Source: Ichthyophis bannanicus
Taxonomy: Eukaryota; Chordata; Amphibia; Gymnophiona; Ichthyophiidae
Direction: 5' to 3'
NCBI GenBank assembly: GCA_033557465.1
Contig: CM066033.1
Span: forward strand, 592,502,438 to 592,566,437
Length of the DNA: 64,000 bases
A model generated the notes under the pieces. The model did no database searches and was not told where the DNA came from. It worked only from the letters and a program-made list of their open reading frames with translations. Below, one piece after another: positions 32,441 through 43,700 of the stretch. The translations under genes and the position numbers were made by a program. Each line of letters begins with the position of its first letter. Positions within the stretch are counted from its first letter, which is position 1.

Positions 32441-33640
32441 ACCAACATACTATCTTGCACTCTCTCACAGCACCATACTCTCCACCTCAGACTCAATCCT
32501 CTCTTATTCAAATCACACTTATTACCATTCTCTCTTTATTTCTCGACAAGCTCTTAATTCAAATCCTTATTACTTTTTATGAATTACCCTTTTAGTACCA
32601 ATAACCTACCAGGACACCCAGCTAACTTCTCCTTTCTACCTTCCCACTTCCACCTTTCTACCTCTCCTACACAACCCCCCCCCCCCCCCACCTAAACTTC
32701 TGTTATACCATTAATTAAACCTATTAATCCCTTTATCTCCTCCCCCTAAGGTACTCTCCCCTTTATGTCCCACTTACCTGTTCCTTATTCCACTACTGAT
32801 TTATTTGAACTAAAACCACATTTAACTATTGTTAAATAATTTCACTTTAGATTATATAAGGGTTTTATTTAAATTAAACTTCTTTCCACCCCTTTTTCCT
32901 TCTCTTTCTTGCTCTCTGAAGTCTCTTTCCAAATTCTCAGAAAAAAAATACTCAAAATCACTCGAACTCAGTCGTATTATATTTAACTTTCCACTCTCTT
33001 CAACAAACATCCATTTTTTTCACTTTCAACCCCATGCAAAGGTCGAGGTCACCAATGCAATCCGTACACACCCTCTCTCTTTCACTTCCATTCATCAACT
33101 GCCTGCTTCCAGTCACACTCGCACACATTCCAAAAGGGAAAAATCAATGTTCCTACACTAAGTGATATAATTAAATAAACCCTGGGGGTCCCTACTCTAA
33201 TTTATTTTTCCCATCCCTTAAAAACCCTAATAATTTTCCTTTTATCTCCACCTCAAATAGGATTTTTACAACCTGTCATTTTCTTCACATACAGCCAGGG
33301 AGAGATTTCAGCTTAACTACCTCAGAAAACTTGGGTACACAGCTGAGGCAAAGAGCAACAATGTAACAGTTTGGATCACTCCACTCCTCCCTAATAGAAA
33401 CACATTGGAAAACTAATAAACTTCACTTTTTATCAATATATTTTTATCTGTAAATATCAAGCCACGATGTTACCTGTTTAAATGTATATAGTTTTTCCCC
33501 TGTTCATACCCAGTTTATACTCCCTGTTATCTGTAAACCTATGTCAGTTTTATCCTGTCTAGGTAATATGTTGTTTAATGTAAACCGCACTGATGATGAA
33601 TAGTGCGGTATATAAAAACTGTTAAATAAATAAATAAATA
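32441..33640 (+). mobile_element. Pyrimidine-rich repeat ending in an L2-type 3' hairpin
   Basis: From about 32,450 to 33,200 the plus strand is strongly C/T-rich with few G's, including a run of 15 C's near 32,671. The unit ends at 33,567-33,640 with GTAAACCGCACTGATGATG, AATAGTGCGGTATATA and an AAATAAATAAATAAAT tail, which is the L2 terminal hairpin and tail. No RT is present. It may be a non-autonomous L2 derivative or an L2 with an internal deletion. Confidence 0.5.
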
Positions 33641-34183
33641 TAATAGCATATTAAACATTCATCTTTACATAAATCAATTTCACTTGACATAGAGATACTA
33701 GCTACAGTTTAAAAATTTAAATAAACCCCTTTCTTTCCTTTCTGATAAACGTATCCACTTTACAGTGTTCTCCGGGAATAAGCAGGAAGTCAGTCCTCAC
33801 ATATGGCTGACGTTGGTGCAGACGGAGCCCTTGCGGAAGTATCCCTTCAGCTTTCAAAGAAAGCCTTTGGGAGATGCCACCACGCATGCGTGGTCCCCTT
33901 CCCGCCTAAGGGTGCCATCTTGCTCAATCTCTTTATTTCCACGGAGCCCTTTAGATGTTTGTCTGGCTTGTCCCCAGAAATAGTTGATTTTTCTCTCTGA
34001 GTTTTCATACTCACCTCTGGTATCGCACCAGTACTCTTCCCGCTACCCGACCTCGTTGCCTCGGCATCGAATTCGGGTCTGTTTTTCTAGTTTTCATTCT
34101 TTCTTTTTCTGGTTTCTTCGCGCCTTTTTTTCCAACTGGCAGCCCAGAGAGTCTTTGACCTCGCAGGGGTACTTTTATCCTCC

Positions 34184-36055
34184 ATGGCTACCAGTGGCTT
34201 TAAGAAGTGTGATCGGTGCTCTAAAATTATATCTTTGACCGACATACACGACTGCTGTCTCTGCTGCCTCGGGCCAGACCATGACCCGGCAGCCTGCGGT
34301 CTCTGAAAAAGGATGTCCAGCAAGGCCCTCAAGAGCCGCAAGCAGCAGCACAATACGTTTTTCACCGAGTCCCTGGTGCCTCTGAAGGCCAGGGCCTTGC
34401 CTGTGGCCTCGACACGTCAGATGGAACCTTCTGAACCCGAGCCCCGTCGTGGGTCCTCAGAAAAGGGGTCTCCCTTGAGGGAACCCAGGAAGAAGAAGAA
34501 GAAAAATGGCATCTTTGGTTGGTTCTGACTGGTCGGGTGCCCCCCGGGCCTGGTTCCGCAGTCCTAGATGCTCATCCAAGGCTTCGGAGAAAGGAGTGGC
34601 CTGCAAAGGTCTCTCAAAAAGACTCGACCTTGGACCGGCCTCGGTTCCTAGACATCATCCTTGTCAAGGATTCCCCTTCGGGGGAGCCAGCATTGGGCCC
34701 AAGTCCCTTGGTGCCCACGCCGAAGGCTGCGGAGCCTTCTGGCCTGGAGTCCAGAATGAAAGCCCTGGGGCGCAGTTTGTCTGCCTTCATAGACCAGCAG
34801 CGGGCGCTGCTGTCCGGCATGACCAGTTCATCTGCCCCGACCACTGGGCCCTCAACGTCCAAGATGTCCCTGGAGGCCGAACTGATCCTCAAGGTCCTTT
34901 GGCCTCAGGCTGATCCTCCGGCCGAGGTTGTGATCCGAGTCCCGCTTGAAGGGACCGCAATCATCCCCAGCAAGTATGCCGGGCACCAGTTGTGGAGCAT
35001 AGGGTGCCCTGAGGGCCACAAAGCAGCCCTCTTACGAGTCCTCGATGGACTACTCCGCGTGGGAGATGGAGGCTAAGGAGTCCCCCGACACTGGTTGCCA
35101 CCACGATGTCCCATCCGACTCTCCCATCTCGGAGCCTCGACGGCAGTCCCCGCTGAAAGATATGGGCTTCCTTAATTTTGTCAAGGATATGTCAAAAGCC
35201 CTGGCATTCCCTACCGAGCTGGAGGAGGACCCTCGGGAGGATGAGTTGGAAATCATCCAGTATGAGGCTCCTCTGCAGGAATCACTCACAGTGCCCATTC
35301 CTGCCATCCTGGAATGACTGATGCTCCGAATGTGGGAGACATCGGCATTGGCACTGGTGGTGAGCAAACGGCTTCCAAAAGTCACAGCTGCCGCATAACT
35401 CTTTGGTGGTGGTGTCGGCTGAAAAGCCAGAAGACGCACTCCTCAGTGCCCCCTGGCAGGGAGGCCCGCACCCTTGACACCCTCTGCAGAAAGAGTTACC
35501 AGGGCTCAATGCTCATCGGCCGCATTCAGGCCTACTAGCTGTACCTGGGCATGTACCTGAGAGACCTGGCGAAGGAACTCACTGGGTTCTCAGCTGGTCT
35601 CTCCGAGGAACCCTTGCAGTAGTTGAAGAACCTGGCCAAGGCAGTCTGTGAGTGCTCTAAATTCATGTCTCGAGTGGCCTATGATGGGTTCGAGTTTGCA
35701 GGCATTGGTGCACGGCACCAAGCAATGGGTTCAGGACAAATTGGTTGATGTCCTATGCCAAGGAGAGAACCTCTTTGGCAAACCCACAACCAACAAGGCT
35801 GCCGAACTGGAGACCAAGTTCATGACAAGGACCAGGCTCTCAAAAAAGACTGCTGCCCCTCCCTGGCAGAAGGGCTCTGGTAAAAAGTCCTTCTACCCAA
35901 GGAAAGGGGCTGCTTACAGAAACTACCTACCTTTTCAGGCCTTCCCAGCTCCCCAACAGGGTCAACAGGTCAAGGGGCATGGGCATGGCCCTCATAAGCA
36001 GAAGGCTCCAAAACCACAGGCACCGGCTCCAGCCCAGCCAGGTGGGAGTTTTTGA
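34184..36055 (+). pseudogene. DIRS gag-like protein, broken
   Basis: The start at 34,184 (MATSGFKKCDRCSK) is supported by the same start in copy 2. The N-terminus is a zinc-binding segment: CDRCSK, HDCCLCCLGPDHD, then CGL followed by a TGA stop where copy 2 has a Cys codon (SLCKKMSSKAI). A basic segment follows (EPRRGSSEKGSP, EPRKKKKK). Frames then change at about 34,520 (long Pro/Ser-rich region), 35,045 and 35,315-35,540. The C-terminal part at 35,648-36,055 has HGTKQWVQDKLVDVLCQGEN and a Pro/Gln/Lys-rich tail. It probably forms the particle; the role is assigned by position. Confidence 0.75.
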
Positions 36056-36133
36056 CTCCTTGAGCATAGCCTATCTACCCAAGGAGCTCAGCAGCCCACA
36101 GGAGGACGTCTGGCCCACTATGCCCAGAGGTGG

Positions 36134-37562
36134 TTGACCATCACAACCGACTCCTGGGCACTTCGAGTGGCCAGGGAGGGTTACCTCCTCCACCTGACTC
36201 AGACACCTCCTCCTTATTTCCTGGGAGAGCCCCTCAGGTCTCCCCTCAACCAGGACCTTCTACTGAAGGAGTTGGCAGGTCTTCTTGAGGATAAAGCGGT
36301 GAAACCGGTGCCCCACCATCTCAAGGGCAAGGGGTTCCACTCCAGGTACTTCCTCGTGCCAAAAAGAACAGGGGGCCTAAGGCCCATCCTTGACCTGCGC
36401 AACCTCAACAAATTCCTGGTGAGGGAGCGTTCAAGATGCTCTCCCTTGGAACATTGCTGCCATACTTCCAGCAGGGAGATTGGCTATGCTCCTTAGACCT
36501 TAAGGATGCCTATACCACATCCTCATTCACCCCAGTCACAGGCAGTACCTGCGGTTCATAGTGGGGGGCAGGCATTTTCAGTACCGTGTACTCCCTTTTG
36601 GCTTGGCCTCTGCCCTGAGAGCCTTTACAAAATGCCTGGCAGTCATGGCCGCCTTCCTTCATCTCCAGGGGGTCTTTGTCTTCCCCTACCTGGATGACTG
36701 GCTCATAAAGGGAGGTACAGCCGGCCACCACATGCATCATCCAGGTTCTGCAACAATTGGGTTTTGTCATAAAGTACCCAAGTCTCACCTTCTCCTGGCA
36801 CAGTGTCTGGAGTTCATTGAGGCAAAGCTCGACTCTGTCCAGTCAAAGGCCTTCTTGCCCAGGGACCGAGCTGACCATCTCAAGACTCTGGCACGGACAT
36901 TCAGTACCATCCCTCAGTTTTCAGCCTATTTCTTCTGCGCCGCCTCGGGTACATGGCCTCCATGGTCCATGTCACCCCAGACGCTTGCCTCCACATGAGG
37001 GCAGCACAGTGATGTCTCCAGGGCCAGTGGCCTCAGGCCACTGGATGCCTCTGAGAGAGTCTCTGTAACCCGCCAACTGGCAGACTCCCTGGTCTGGTGG
37101 CAATCTCTCCAGCATCTTGAGGAAGGCATGCCTTTTCAGGCCTTAAGCCCCTCAAGGGTCCTCACCACGGATGCCTCCCTGCTCAGCTGGGGAGCCCACT
37201 GTGGGGAGTTCCGCACCCAGGGCAACTGGTCACCAGATGAGAGCACCCAGCAGATCAATCTCCTGGAACTGCGGGCCATATACTTAGCCCTATGAGTCTT
37301 CCGCCACCACCTGCAACACCAGCTGGTGCTGGTCTAGATAGACAACCGGGTGGCGACGTTCTATGTGAACAAACAGGGAGGCACGGGGTCTCTGTTGCGA
37401 GGCAGTGGTCCTCTGCTTGTATGCAATCCAACAGGGTACCTCCTGCAGGCAGTGTACCTACCAGGCCAGGACAACCTTCTGGTCGACAGGCTGAGCAGAG
37501 TCGTCCAGCCGCATGAGTGGCAGCTGGACCCCAGGGTAGCCAATCGGCTTTTCCAGATCTGA
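36134..37562 (+). pseudogene. DIRS reverse transcriptase and RNase H, broken
   Basis: RT motifs: LLEDKAVKPVPHHLKGKGFH, FLVPKRTGGLRPILDLRNLN (36,340-36,415), then, after a frameshift, SLDLKDAY, YRVLPFGLASALRAFTK and FPYLDDWL (36,681-36,704; the two catalytic Asp are present). RNase H begins with LTTDASLLSWGAH (about 37,162) and continues INLLELRAIYLAL and, after an in-frame stop, VYLPGQDNLLVDRLSR (37,455-37,500). These copy the RNA and remove the template. At least three frameshifts or stops. Confidence 0.85.
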
Positions 37563-37900
37563 GGGGAACCCATGATGGACCTGATCGCCAGCCCGGACAA
37601 CTTCCAGTTGCTCCACTTCTGTTCCCGGCAGGCAGGCTCCTCAAGAGTGGCAGCGGACACTTTCCTTGTCTCATGGTCGGAAGGCCTCATGTACGCCTTT
37701 CATCCTATGCCGCTGATCACCAAGACCTTGTTAAGGACCCTCCATGACAGGGCCTCGCTCATCGTGATAGCCCCTCGGTGGCCCATTGCTCCTCTGGTTG
37801 ACGGTGGAGATGCCCATCCTCTTGGGGACCTCTCTGGGACTCTTGGCTCAGGATGGGGGCTCTCTTCTGCACCTGAACCAGGGATCCCTGTCGCTGCAGC

Positions 37901-38949
37901 ATGGCTTCTGAGAGAATGACTCTGGGCCCTTTCAGTCTTTCGGTTGAGGTGGAAGAGATTCTGCTGGCCTCTTGCAAGGCCTCTACTAGGAAGGCTTATG
38001 CCCTCAAATGGAGCAGGTTTTTGGTTTGGTGCGCCGAGCACAGGGCTGACCCTTTCTCCTGCTCTGTGGGACTGGTGTTATAGTACCTTTTCCACCTTTC
38101 ACAATCCGGGCTCAAGTCTAACTCCGTATGGGTGCACCTTAGTGCCCTGGCGGCGCACCACCACCCAGTGGATGGCAAACCCCTCTCGGTTCAGCCTTTG
38201 GTGACCCGTTTTCTTTGGGGCCTGCTCCTATCGACGCCCCTGGTTTTCCCTCCGGCAACCGAATGGGACCTCAACATAGTGTTGGGGCAGCTCACTCTCC
38301 CACCCTTCGAGCCTCTGGCTACCTGCCACCTTCACTACCTCTCTTGGAAGGTGACTTTTCTGATTGCGCTCACCGCTGCTTGCAGAATTAGTGAACTTCA
38401 GGCCATAGTGATGGAGGCATCTTATAACAGGTTCTACAAGAACAGAGTGGTGCTTTGCATGCACTCCAAATTCCTTCTGAAGGTAGTATCGCCTTTCCAT
38501 CTCAACCAGGAAGTAGTGCTCCCTACCTTCTTTCCAAGACCTCACTCCAGTCAGGCAGAGATGGCCTTTCACACCTTGGACTGTAAGAGGGTTTTGTTCT
38601 TCTATATCCAGTGCACTCATGGCCACCTCAAGGCTTCTCAGCTTTTCATCTCCTTTGACCCCAGTAGACTGGGGGAGGCGGTGACCAAGCATACGCTGTC
38701 TACCTTGGTGGCAGACTGTATTGTCCTCGCCTATGAGCAGGCCCAATAGAAGGCCGCATCAAGGCACACCATGTCAGGGTCATGACGACCTTGGTGGCAA
38801 ACTTGCGCTCTGTTCCTATGGTGGACATCTACCAGGCTGCCACCTGGTCTTCAGTCCATCCTTTTGCAGCCCATTACTGCCTGGAAGGAGAGTCCCGATG
38901 GGACAGTGCCTTTGGCCAGGCAGTGCTTCATAACCTTTTCGGGGTTTAA
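37901..38949 (+). pseudogene. DIRS tyrosine recombinase, broken
   Basis: An N-terminal SAM-like core-binding region reads SVEVEEILLASCKASTRKAY, YALKWSRFLVWC (37,935-38,040). The catalytic domain has TAACRISELQAI (first Arg, near 38,385), then KAHHVRV (His-x-x-Arg, 38,761-38,781) and ATWSSVHPFAAHYC with the presumptive nucleophile Tyr near 38,875. All recognised catalytic residues can still be seen, but across three frames (changes near 38,100 and 38,750). In DIRS elements this enzyme integrates the circular cDNA without target duplication. Confidence 0.82.
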
Positions 38950-39324
38950 GCAACTCCTACCCTCTGACCCTTCTGTGTTCAGGCTACTGGAGTGCTGGTT
39001 TCATTGGACACAGGGGTCCTACTGTGGTCTGTGGACATAGATTCAATTACTGCTGCTTGTGGCTCCCCGTGAGGGAGTCTATATTTTTGCTATGGGCTTG
39101 TGGTATCCTGTAGCTGTGGAGTCTCATATGTGAGGACTGACTTCCTACTTGTTCCCGGAGAAAGTGTAGTTACTCACCTGTAACAGGTGTGCTCTGGGGA
39201 CAGCAGGAATCAGTCCTCACAACCCTCCCTCCTCCCCTTGGAGTTGCTATCCTTTTTTTTGCCATCTTCTTGGAGGAGCTATAGCTATAGCACTTGACTG
39301 AGTAAGATGGCACCCTTGGGCACT

Positions 39325-39600
39325 TTTATTCTCTTTCCTGCAGATGCGGGGAAAAATAAAAATACAGACTGGCTGCCTGGAAACGGCTCGATCCTCCCAA
39401 AAAGAAAAAAAACATCTTAGCTGCATTGGCAGCCAACCACTGGCTCAACCTGGTAAATAAAATATTTAATTATATAATTTATAACCTCTGAGTTTCATAA
39501 AGCAAATATCTAGCTGAATATTGGGTTATTAAATTAAAAAAAAAACAATCAAGGAAGAATGGATTACATACAGACGCACATAACTCATGTATACATACAA
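39325..39600. other. A/T-rich junction downstream of DIRS copy 1
   Basis: No recognisable gene or repeat end. It separates the truncated DIRS terminus from the TG-rich tract. Confidence 0.35.
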
Positions 39601-40240
39601 AATCTTAAACATATCAGTGTGTCAGTGCCTTGCTGTGTGCTATGTGTGTGCCACTGTGGGGGAGGTGCATGTGTGTGTGATTATATGTGGATATGGGTGT
39701 GGGGATTATGTGCTTATGCATGTAGAGGGGTGTGCATGTGGCTGGGTGTGTAAGTGAGTGGAGATGTATGTGTGAGGGCACGTGTGTGTCAGGTTTTGAG
39801 GGGGGAGGTTGTGAGTATGAGTCTGTAGTATGTGTATGACAGATGATGGTATTTTGGGGTTGGGCAAGGAGAGATGTGTGGGTGTGTAGAGGAGCGTGAG
39901 TATATATGTGCATCTTGGGTATGTATATAAGGAGGGGGTCTATGTGTGGGGTTGGTTTGTGTAAGCAGTCTGTGGGTGTGAAAGTACAGGGGCTTCTGTG
40001 TGGGGAATATATGTATAGAAGTGTATGTATGAGGGCATTTGAGAGTTATAGGTGAGCATGTATGTGCATGTGGAGAGTGTAGGGGATTGTATGGGAATGT
40101 ATGTGTGAGTAGAGGTGGGGAAATATAAAGCAGTGTGTCTGTCATGGGTACAGGGGGGTCTAGACCTGGAGGGCATATGTGGGAGTATGTGTGTGTGTGC
40201 GCGCGTGCGAGCGAGCAAATGGGCGTGTAGGTTGGGAAGC
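39601..40240. repeat. TG-rich low-complexity tract (degenerate)
   Basis: About 640 bp dominated by GTGTGT, GTATGTG and GGGTGTG on the plus strand, with almost no C in long stretches and a GTGTGTGTGTGCGCGCGTGCGAGCGAGC core near 40,185-40,215. The long open frames here are low-complexity artefacts. Alternating purine-pyrimidine parts could adopt Z-DNA; that is inference. Confidence 0.8.
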
Positions 40241-41454
40241 GTGGGAAGATGTGGCTTGAAAGGTGCCATCCTTTGCTGGCTTCTTCAGTTGTTTTCCTTG
40301 TCTGTTAGCATTACACAGCCTCTAACTGCCTCCCAGAGTAAAACAAGGCAGAGTTTCTTAGGAGGGCCTGTTCTACAAAAATACTGACCCATTGTTTCTA
40401 ATTTTCAAACCTGCCTGAGATATTTCAGTTCTCTTCTAGTGTACTAAATTTGGTAGCTTTCCATCCCTTCTTTGAAGAATAATTTTGTACCAAGGCACAA
40501 GGATGGACAGACGGTCATGAGCACCTTTTACATAATTTTTCATTCCAACATTTTGTATGTGATATAAAGTTAGTATGAAACCCCCCCCCCCCCCAAATCA
40601 CAATCAATATAGAAATGTTTAGAGAGATTTGGAAAGTTTAAAAGGGAAATCTAAAACATCAGAGCATATTTTCTGACTTCATAGTCAGCAGAGGTTATGT
40701 TTTGCAAATTGCTCAGAGAGCACAAGGGCTTGAGCTCAAAGCTGCAATGCAAGATCATGTCTTAAAATGCCAAATATCACAACATTTAAACAGTATAGTA
40801 AAGCTGGAGTTTCCTCACAGCATAAAATTGGAAGTTATACCCGCAATAGATGCCTCTGTAGATGGATCCACTATGCCCTACACTTGGTAATAAATATCTC
40901 TGTTAGCTAACAAATAAGTTTATAAAACTTGATCCTGCTATCCATTCTTCTTGAGGGTTTACTTCTCTATTGTCAAAGCTTTTAAATTGCTGGCACCCCG
41001 TACATCATGCATGATTAGCAAGCAGGAGGTTATATGGAACACACTTCTTGCAAGCCTTGTTCCAATCATGTTTATCAAAAACAAAGCCAGTATATTTGCT
41101 TTCTAAAGTATTAACAGCCCATATCACATGATCAAAGGAACTGCTGGAAGGGTTTTGCATACACATTACCTCCACTATGCAACCTGAGCCAGTGTTGTTA
41201 TCATCAGACTCCACATGTCATGCATTCTTATTCACGAAAGTTATGACTCCAGTTCATTCACGGATGTATATCTCATAACACAGCTGATTAAGGTGTAGTC
41301 ATGGACAGTAGCTAAATCATAAAATGCAATGTCTACAACCAGAAAAGCATTGTACAAATAATTTATTGTTTCATTTAATTTCTTCAAATTAACTGGCCGC
41401 TTTATTATAGTTGCCCAAATCAGAACATGAATCAATGAAGCTAGTCAATAAGGC
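40241..41454. other. No recognisable gene; poly-C run
   Basis: Mostly moderate-AT sequence without motif-bearing reading frames. A run of about 16 C's lies near 40,579. It may be single-copy intron or diverged repeat. Confidence 0.4.
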
Positions 41455-41722
41455 AAGATATTGCAAAATGAAAATCTCACCATGCCATAGCTTGATAGAA
41501 ACCAGAAGGGATCGTAGTGTTCAGCTTAAGAATCCATGGTTGCTGTAATCTGGACACAAATCTTTCCCCATCCATTCCTCTCCAGTCCGTGGGAGCTTGG
41601 TCAGTGACAAAATGTTTAATTTCTTCAAACTGATGTCTATGTTCCACCATTCAAGCATACTGTAAATGGTCCTCTTGTTCTTAGGGATGTAAAGCAGTCC
41701 ACATAGACACAGAACATAGACT
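41455..41722 (-). mobile_element. Penelope-like element fragment (GIY-YIG endonuclease)
   Basis: On the minus strand CGLLYIPKNKRTIYS (compare CGLLYIGKTKR of GIY-YIG nucleases) is followed, after one frame change, by EHRHQFEEIKHFV, then DWRGMDGERFVSRL and WILKLNTTIPSGF (compare the R/E-x-x-WI-x-x-LNT-x-P-x-GLN end of Penelope endonucleases). The reverse transcriptase is not present; the right end is cut by a MITE. Assignment rests on these two motifs. Confidence 0.55.
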
Positions 41723-41726
41723 ACTA

Positions 41727-42058
41727 GAGGGTCATTTTATAAAGTCTTTTTCATGCATACAAGGCCTATTATAAAATTACAACTGACATAACAGCACGTC
41801 AGCACGCCTGTTGACATGATGGTGTGTATGTTGCTGGTAGATGTAGTGTGGATGTGGTCTGGGCGGAGTGTGAGTAGAGTTCGCAAGTATGTGGGTAGAC
41901 TATAAAATATCTTCATTTACGTGCATACTTGAAAACTTTATGCACAAACATCTGCTCTTAAGCAGGTGCAAAAGGTTTGCACCTGCATTCAAGTGCAAAT
42001 TCTGCCACTTACACTAGTATTTTATAAAGTCACATAAACATCTGTCTTTATAAAATAC
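41727..42058. mobile_element. MITE with TTTATAAAATA/CATTTTATAAAG ends
   Basis: The left end AGGGTCATTTTATAAAG and the right-end blocks TATTTTATAAAG and TTTATAAAATACTA are inverted. An internal hairpin around 41,960-41,985 has AGGTGCAAAAGGTTTGCACCT. About 330 bp, no coding. Related ends occur at 47,262-47,277 and 54,970-54,995 (TTATAAAATTACC). Confidence 0.5.
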
Positions 42059-42078
42059 TACTACTACTACTACTACTA
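42057..42078. repeat. (ACT)7 microsatellite
   Basis: Seven tandem ACT/CTA triplets exactly between the MITE end and the start of the DIRS terminal repeat. Confidence 0.9.
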
Positions 42079-42584
42079 AAGCGTAGTTACTCACCTGTAA
42101 CAGGTGTTCTCCAGGGACAGCAGGAATCAGTCCTTACATATGGGTAACGTCGGCACTGACGAAGCCCACGTGGAGCATTTCCCCAGTTTTAAAAGAAAGC
42201 CTTTGGGAATGCCACCACACATTTCTGGTCCCCTTCCCGCCCAAGGGTGCCATATTGGTCAGATGACATAGCTCATACAAAGACAAAAAAGTACCAAGAA
42301 CAGTGGGCAACTGCAAGGGGAGGTGGGTGGGTTGTGAGGACTGATTCCTGCTGTCCCTGGAGAACACTTGTTACAGGTGAGTAACTACACTTTCTCCAGG
42401 AACAAGCAGGAAGTAAGTCCTCACATATGGGAATCCCCAGCTACAGTTTACCAAAGACCTGTAGAAAAATGCCACGGCGAGCCATGAGCAGTCACTGGTA
42501 ACTGAAGACAGCCCAAGGACCCCTGGTTCCTGGAAGACCATGCTCCCGGTAGCCGCAGAAGAAGGGTCGGAGGGCAGGAGTTGC

Positions 42585-43700
42585 TTAAACCCTGAACACA
42601 TTATGGAGAACAGCCTGGCCAAAGGCAATGTCCCTATAGGACTCCCACTTCAGGCAGTAATGTGTCATGAAGGTGTTAGCCGAGGACCACTTGTGGCTCA
42701 GCAGATGTCTGCCAGTGGCATGGAGCGCAGATGGGCCACCGACACCACACCCGCACAAACACCATGTGCCGTGACTTGGCAATCCAGCTCATGAGTGAGG
42801 CATCTGTGGTTAAGACTACATCATGTTGTGGGGTCTGGAACGGCATGCCTCGGAGCAGTCGAGGGACTCGGTGAGTAGTGGAGTGACTGAGATGGCTTCT
42901 CAGAGGCGATCTGTTGCCTAGGACCACTGGGCTCAAAGGCACCACTGCGCTGCCCACATGTGCAGCCAGGCATCGGGGATGACATGAACCATCGAGGTCA
43001 TATAGACGAGGAGATGGAGCATCGCTCGGGCCGATACCGCATCACGGCGTTGGACCATGGATGCCAGAGTGATGAAGTGGTCTGCCCTGTCTTGGGGAAG
43101 CTGTCTTGGGGAAGGAAGGCTGTCACCCGCCGAGTGTCGAGGCATACACCGATGAACTCCAGGGATTGTGCTGGAGTGAGGTGAGACTTTGGGCAATTGA
43201 CCACAAAGCCAAAGTGATCGAGGAGGTGGATGGTGCAGGCTGTGGCCCACTGTGCCTTGTCAGCTGTCCCCCCTGTAACGAGCCAGTTGTCTAGATAGGG
43301 GTAGATGAAGGTACCCTGCAATCAAAGGTGAGCCATGGCTACCATGAGACATTTGGTGAACACTCACATGGAGGACGCCAGGCTGAAAAGAAGCACTCTG
43401 TATTGATAGTGGTTTCCTTGCATTCTGAAACACAGGTATTTCCAATGCTTGGGATGGACAAGGATGTGAGCTTACACATCCCGAAGATCCAAGGAGCATA
43501 GCCAGTCATCCTGCCGGAGGAAGGGCAGCAAGGTGCCAAGGGGGAGCATTTTAAACCTCTCCCATACCAAGTACTTACTGAGATTTCTTAAATCAAAGAT
43601 GGGTCGGAAATCATCTGTCCGCTTTGGCATGAGAAAATAACAGGAGTAGAAACCGTGACCTCTGAGGTGCAGTGGGACCACTTCTACTTCTCACTCCTTG
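42585..43700 (-). pseudogene. DIRS copy 2 RT, RNase H start fused to recombinase end
   Basis: Minus strand. GHGFYSCYFLMPKRTDDFRP, FDLRNLSKYL and LCSLDLRDV (43,480-43,680) are RT motifs. FIYPYLDNWLVTGGT (43,270-43,320) has Asn where the second catalytic Asp should be. VLTTDASLMSW (about 42,790-42,830) is the first RNase H strand. The next recognisable block is HKWSSANTFMTHYCL and AFGQAVLHNVF (42,585-42,690), the recombinase nucleophile region. About 1.5 kb present in copy 1 is therefore deleted between these two points. Confidence 0.82.

Larger units (their letters stand above)
33762..39324 (+). mobile_element. DIRS-type tyrosine-recombinase retrotransposon, copy 1
   Basis: Inverted terminal repeats: CTCCGGGAATAAGCAGGAAG at about 33,770 is inverted as CTTCCTACTTGTTCCCGGAG at 39,143-39,162, with CTCACATATG / CATATGTGAG adjoining. 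An internal complementary region follows at about 39,165-39,230 (TAGTTACTCACCTGTAACAG, then CAGGAATCAGTCCTCAC). The order gag, RT/RNase H, tyrosine recombinase is that of DIRS1-like elements. The far 3' end appears truncated near 39,324, because copy 2 continues beyond the corresponding CACCCTTGGGC. All frames are broken. Confidence 0.88.

Noticed and set aside
34506..34913. Overlapping long frames in the DIRS gag region and on its opposite strand
   Set aside because: GC-rich codon shadowing; only the frame aligning with the second DIRS copy was kept.
39559..40269. Several open frames of 60-118 codons in the TG-rich tract
   Set aside because: They are His/Thr/Pro- or Val/Cys-rich translations of simple sequence with no conserved domain.
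40700..41435. Small open frames suggestive of a host gene
   Set aside because: No conserved motif, no splice context and no similarity that I recognise.
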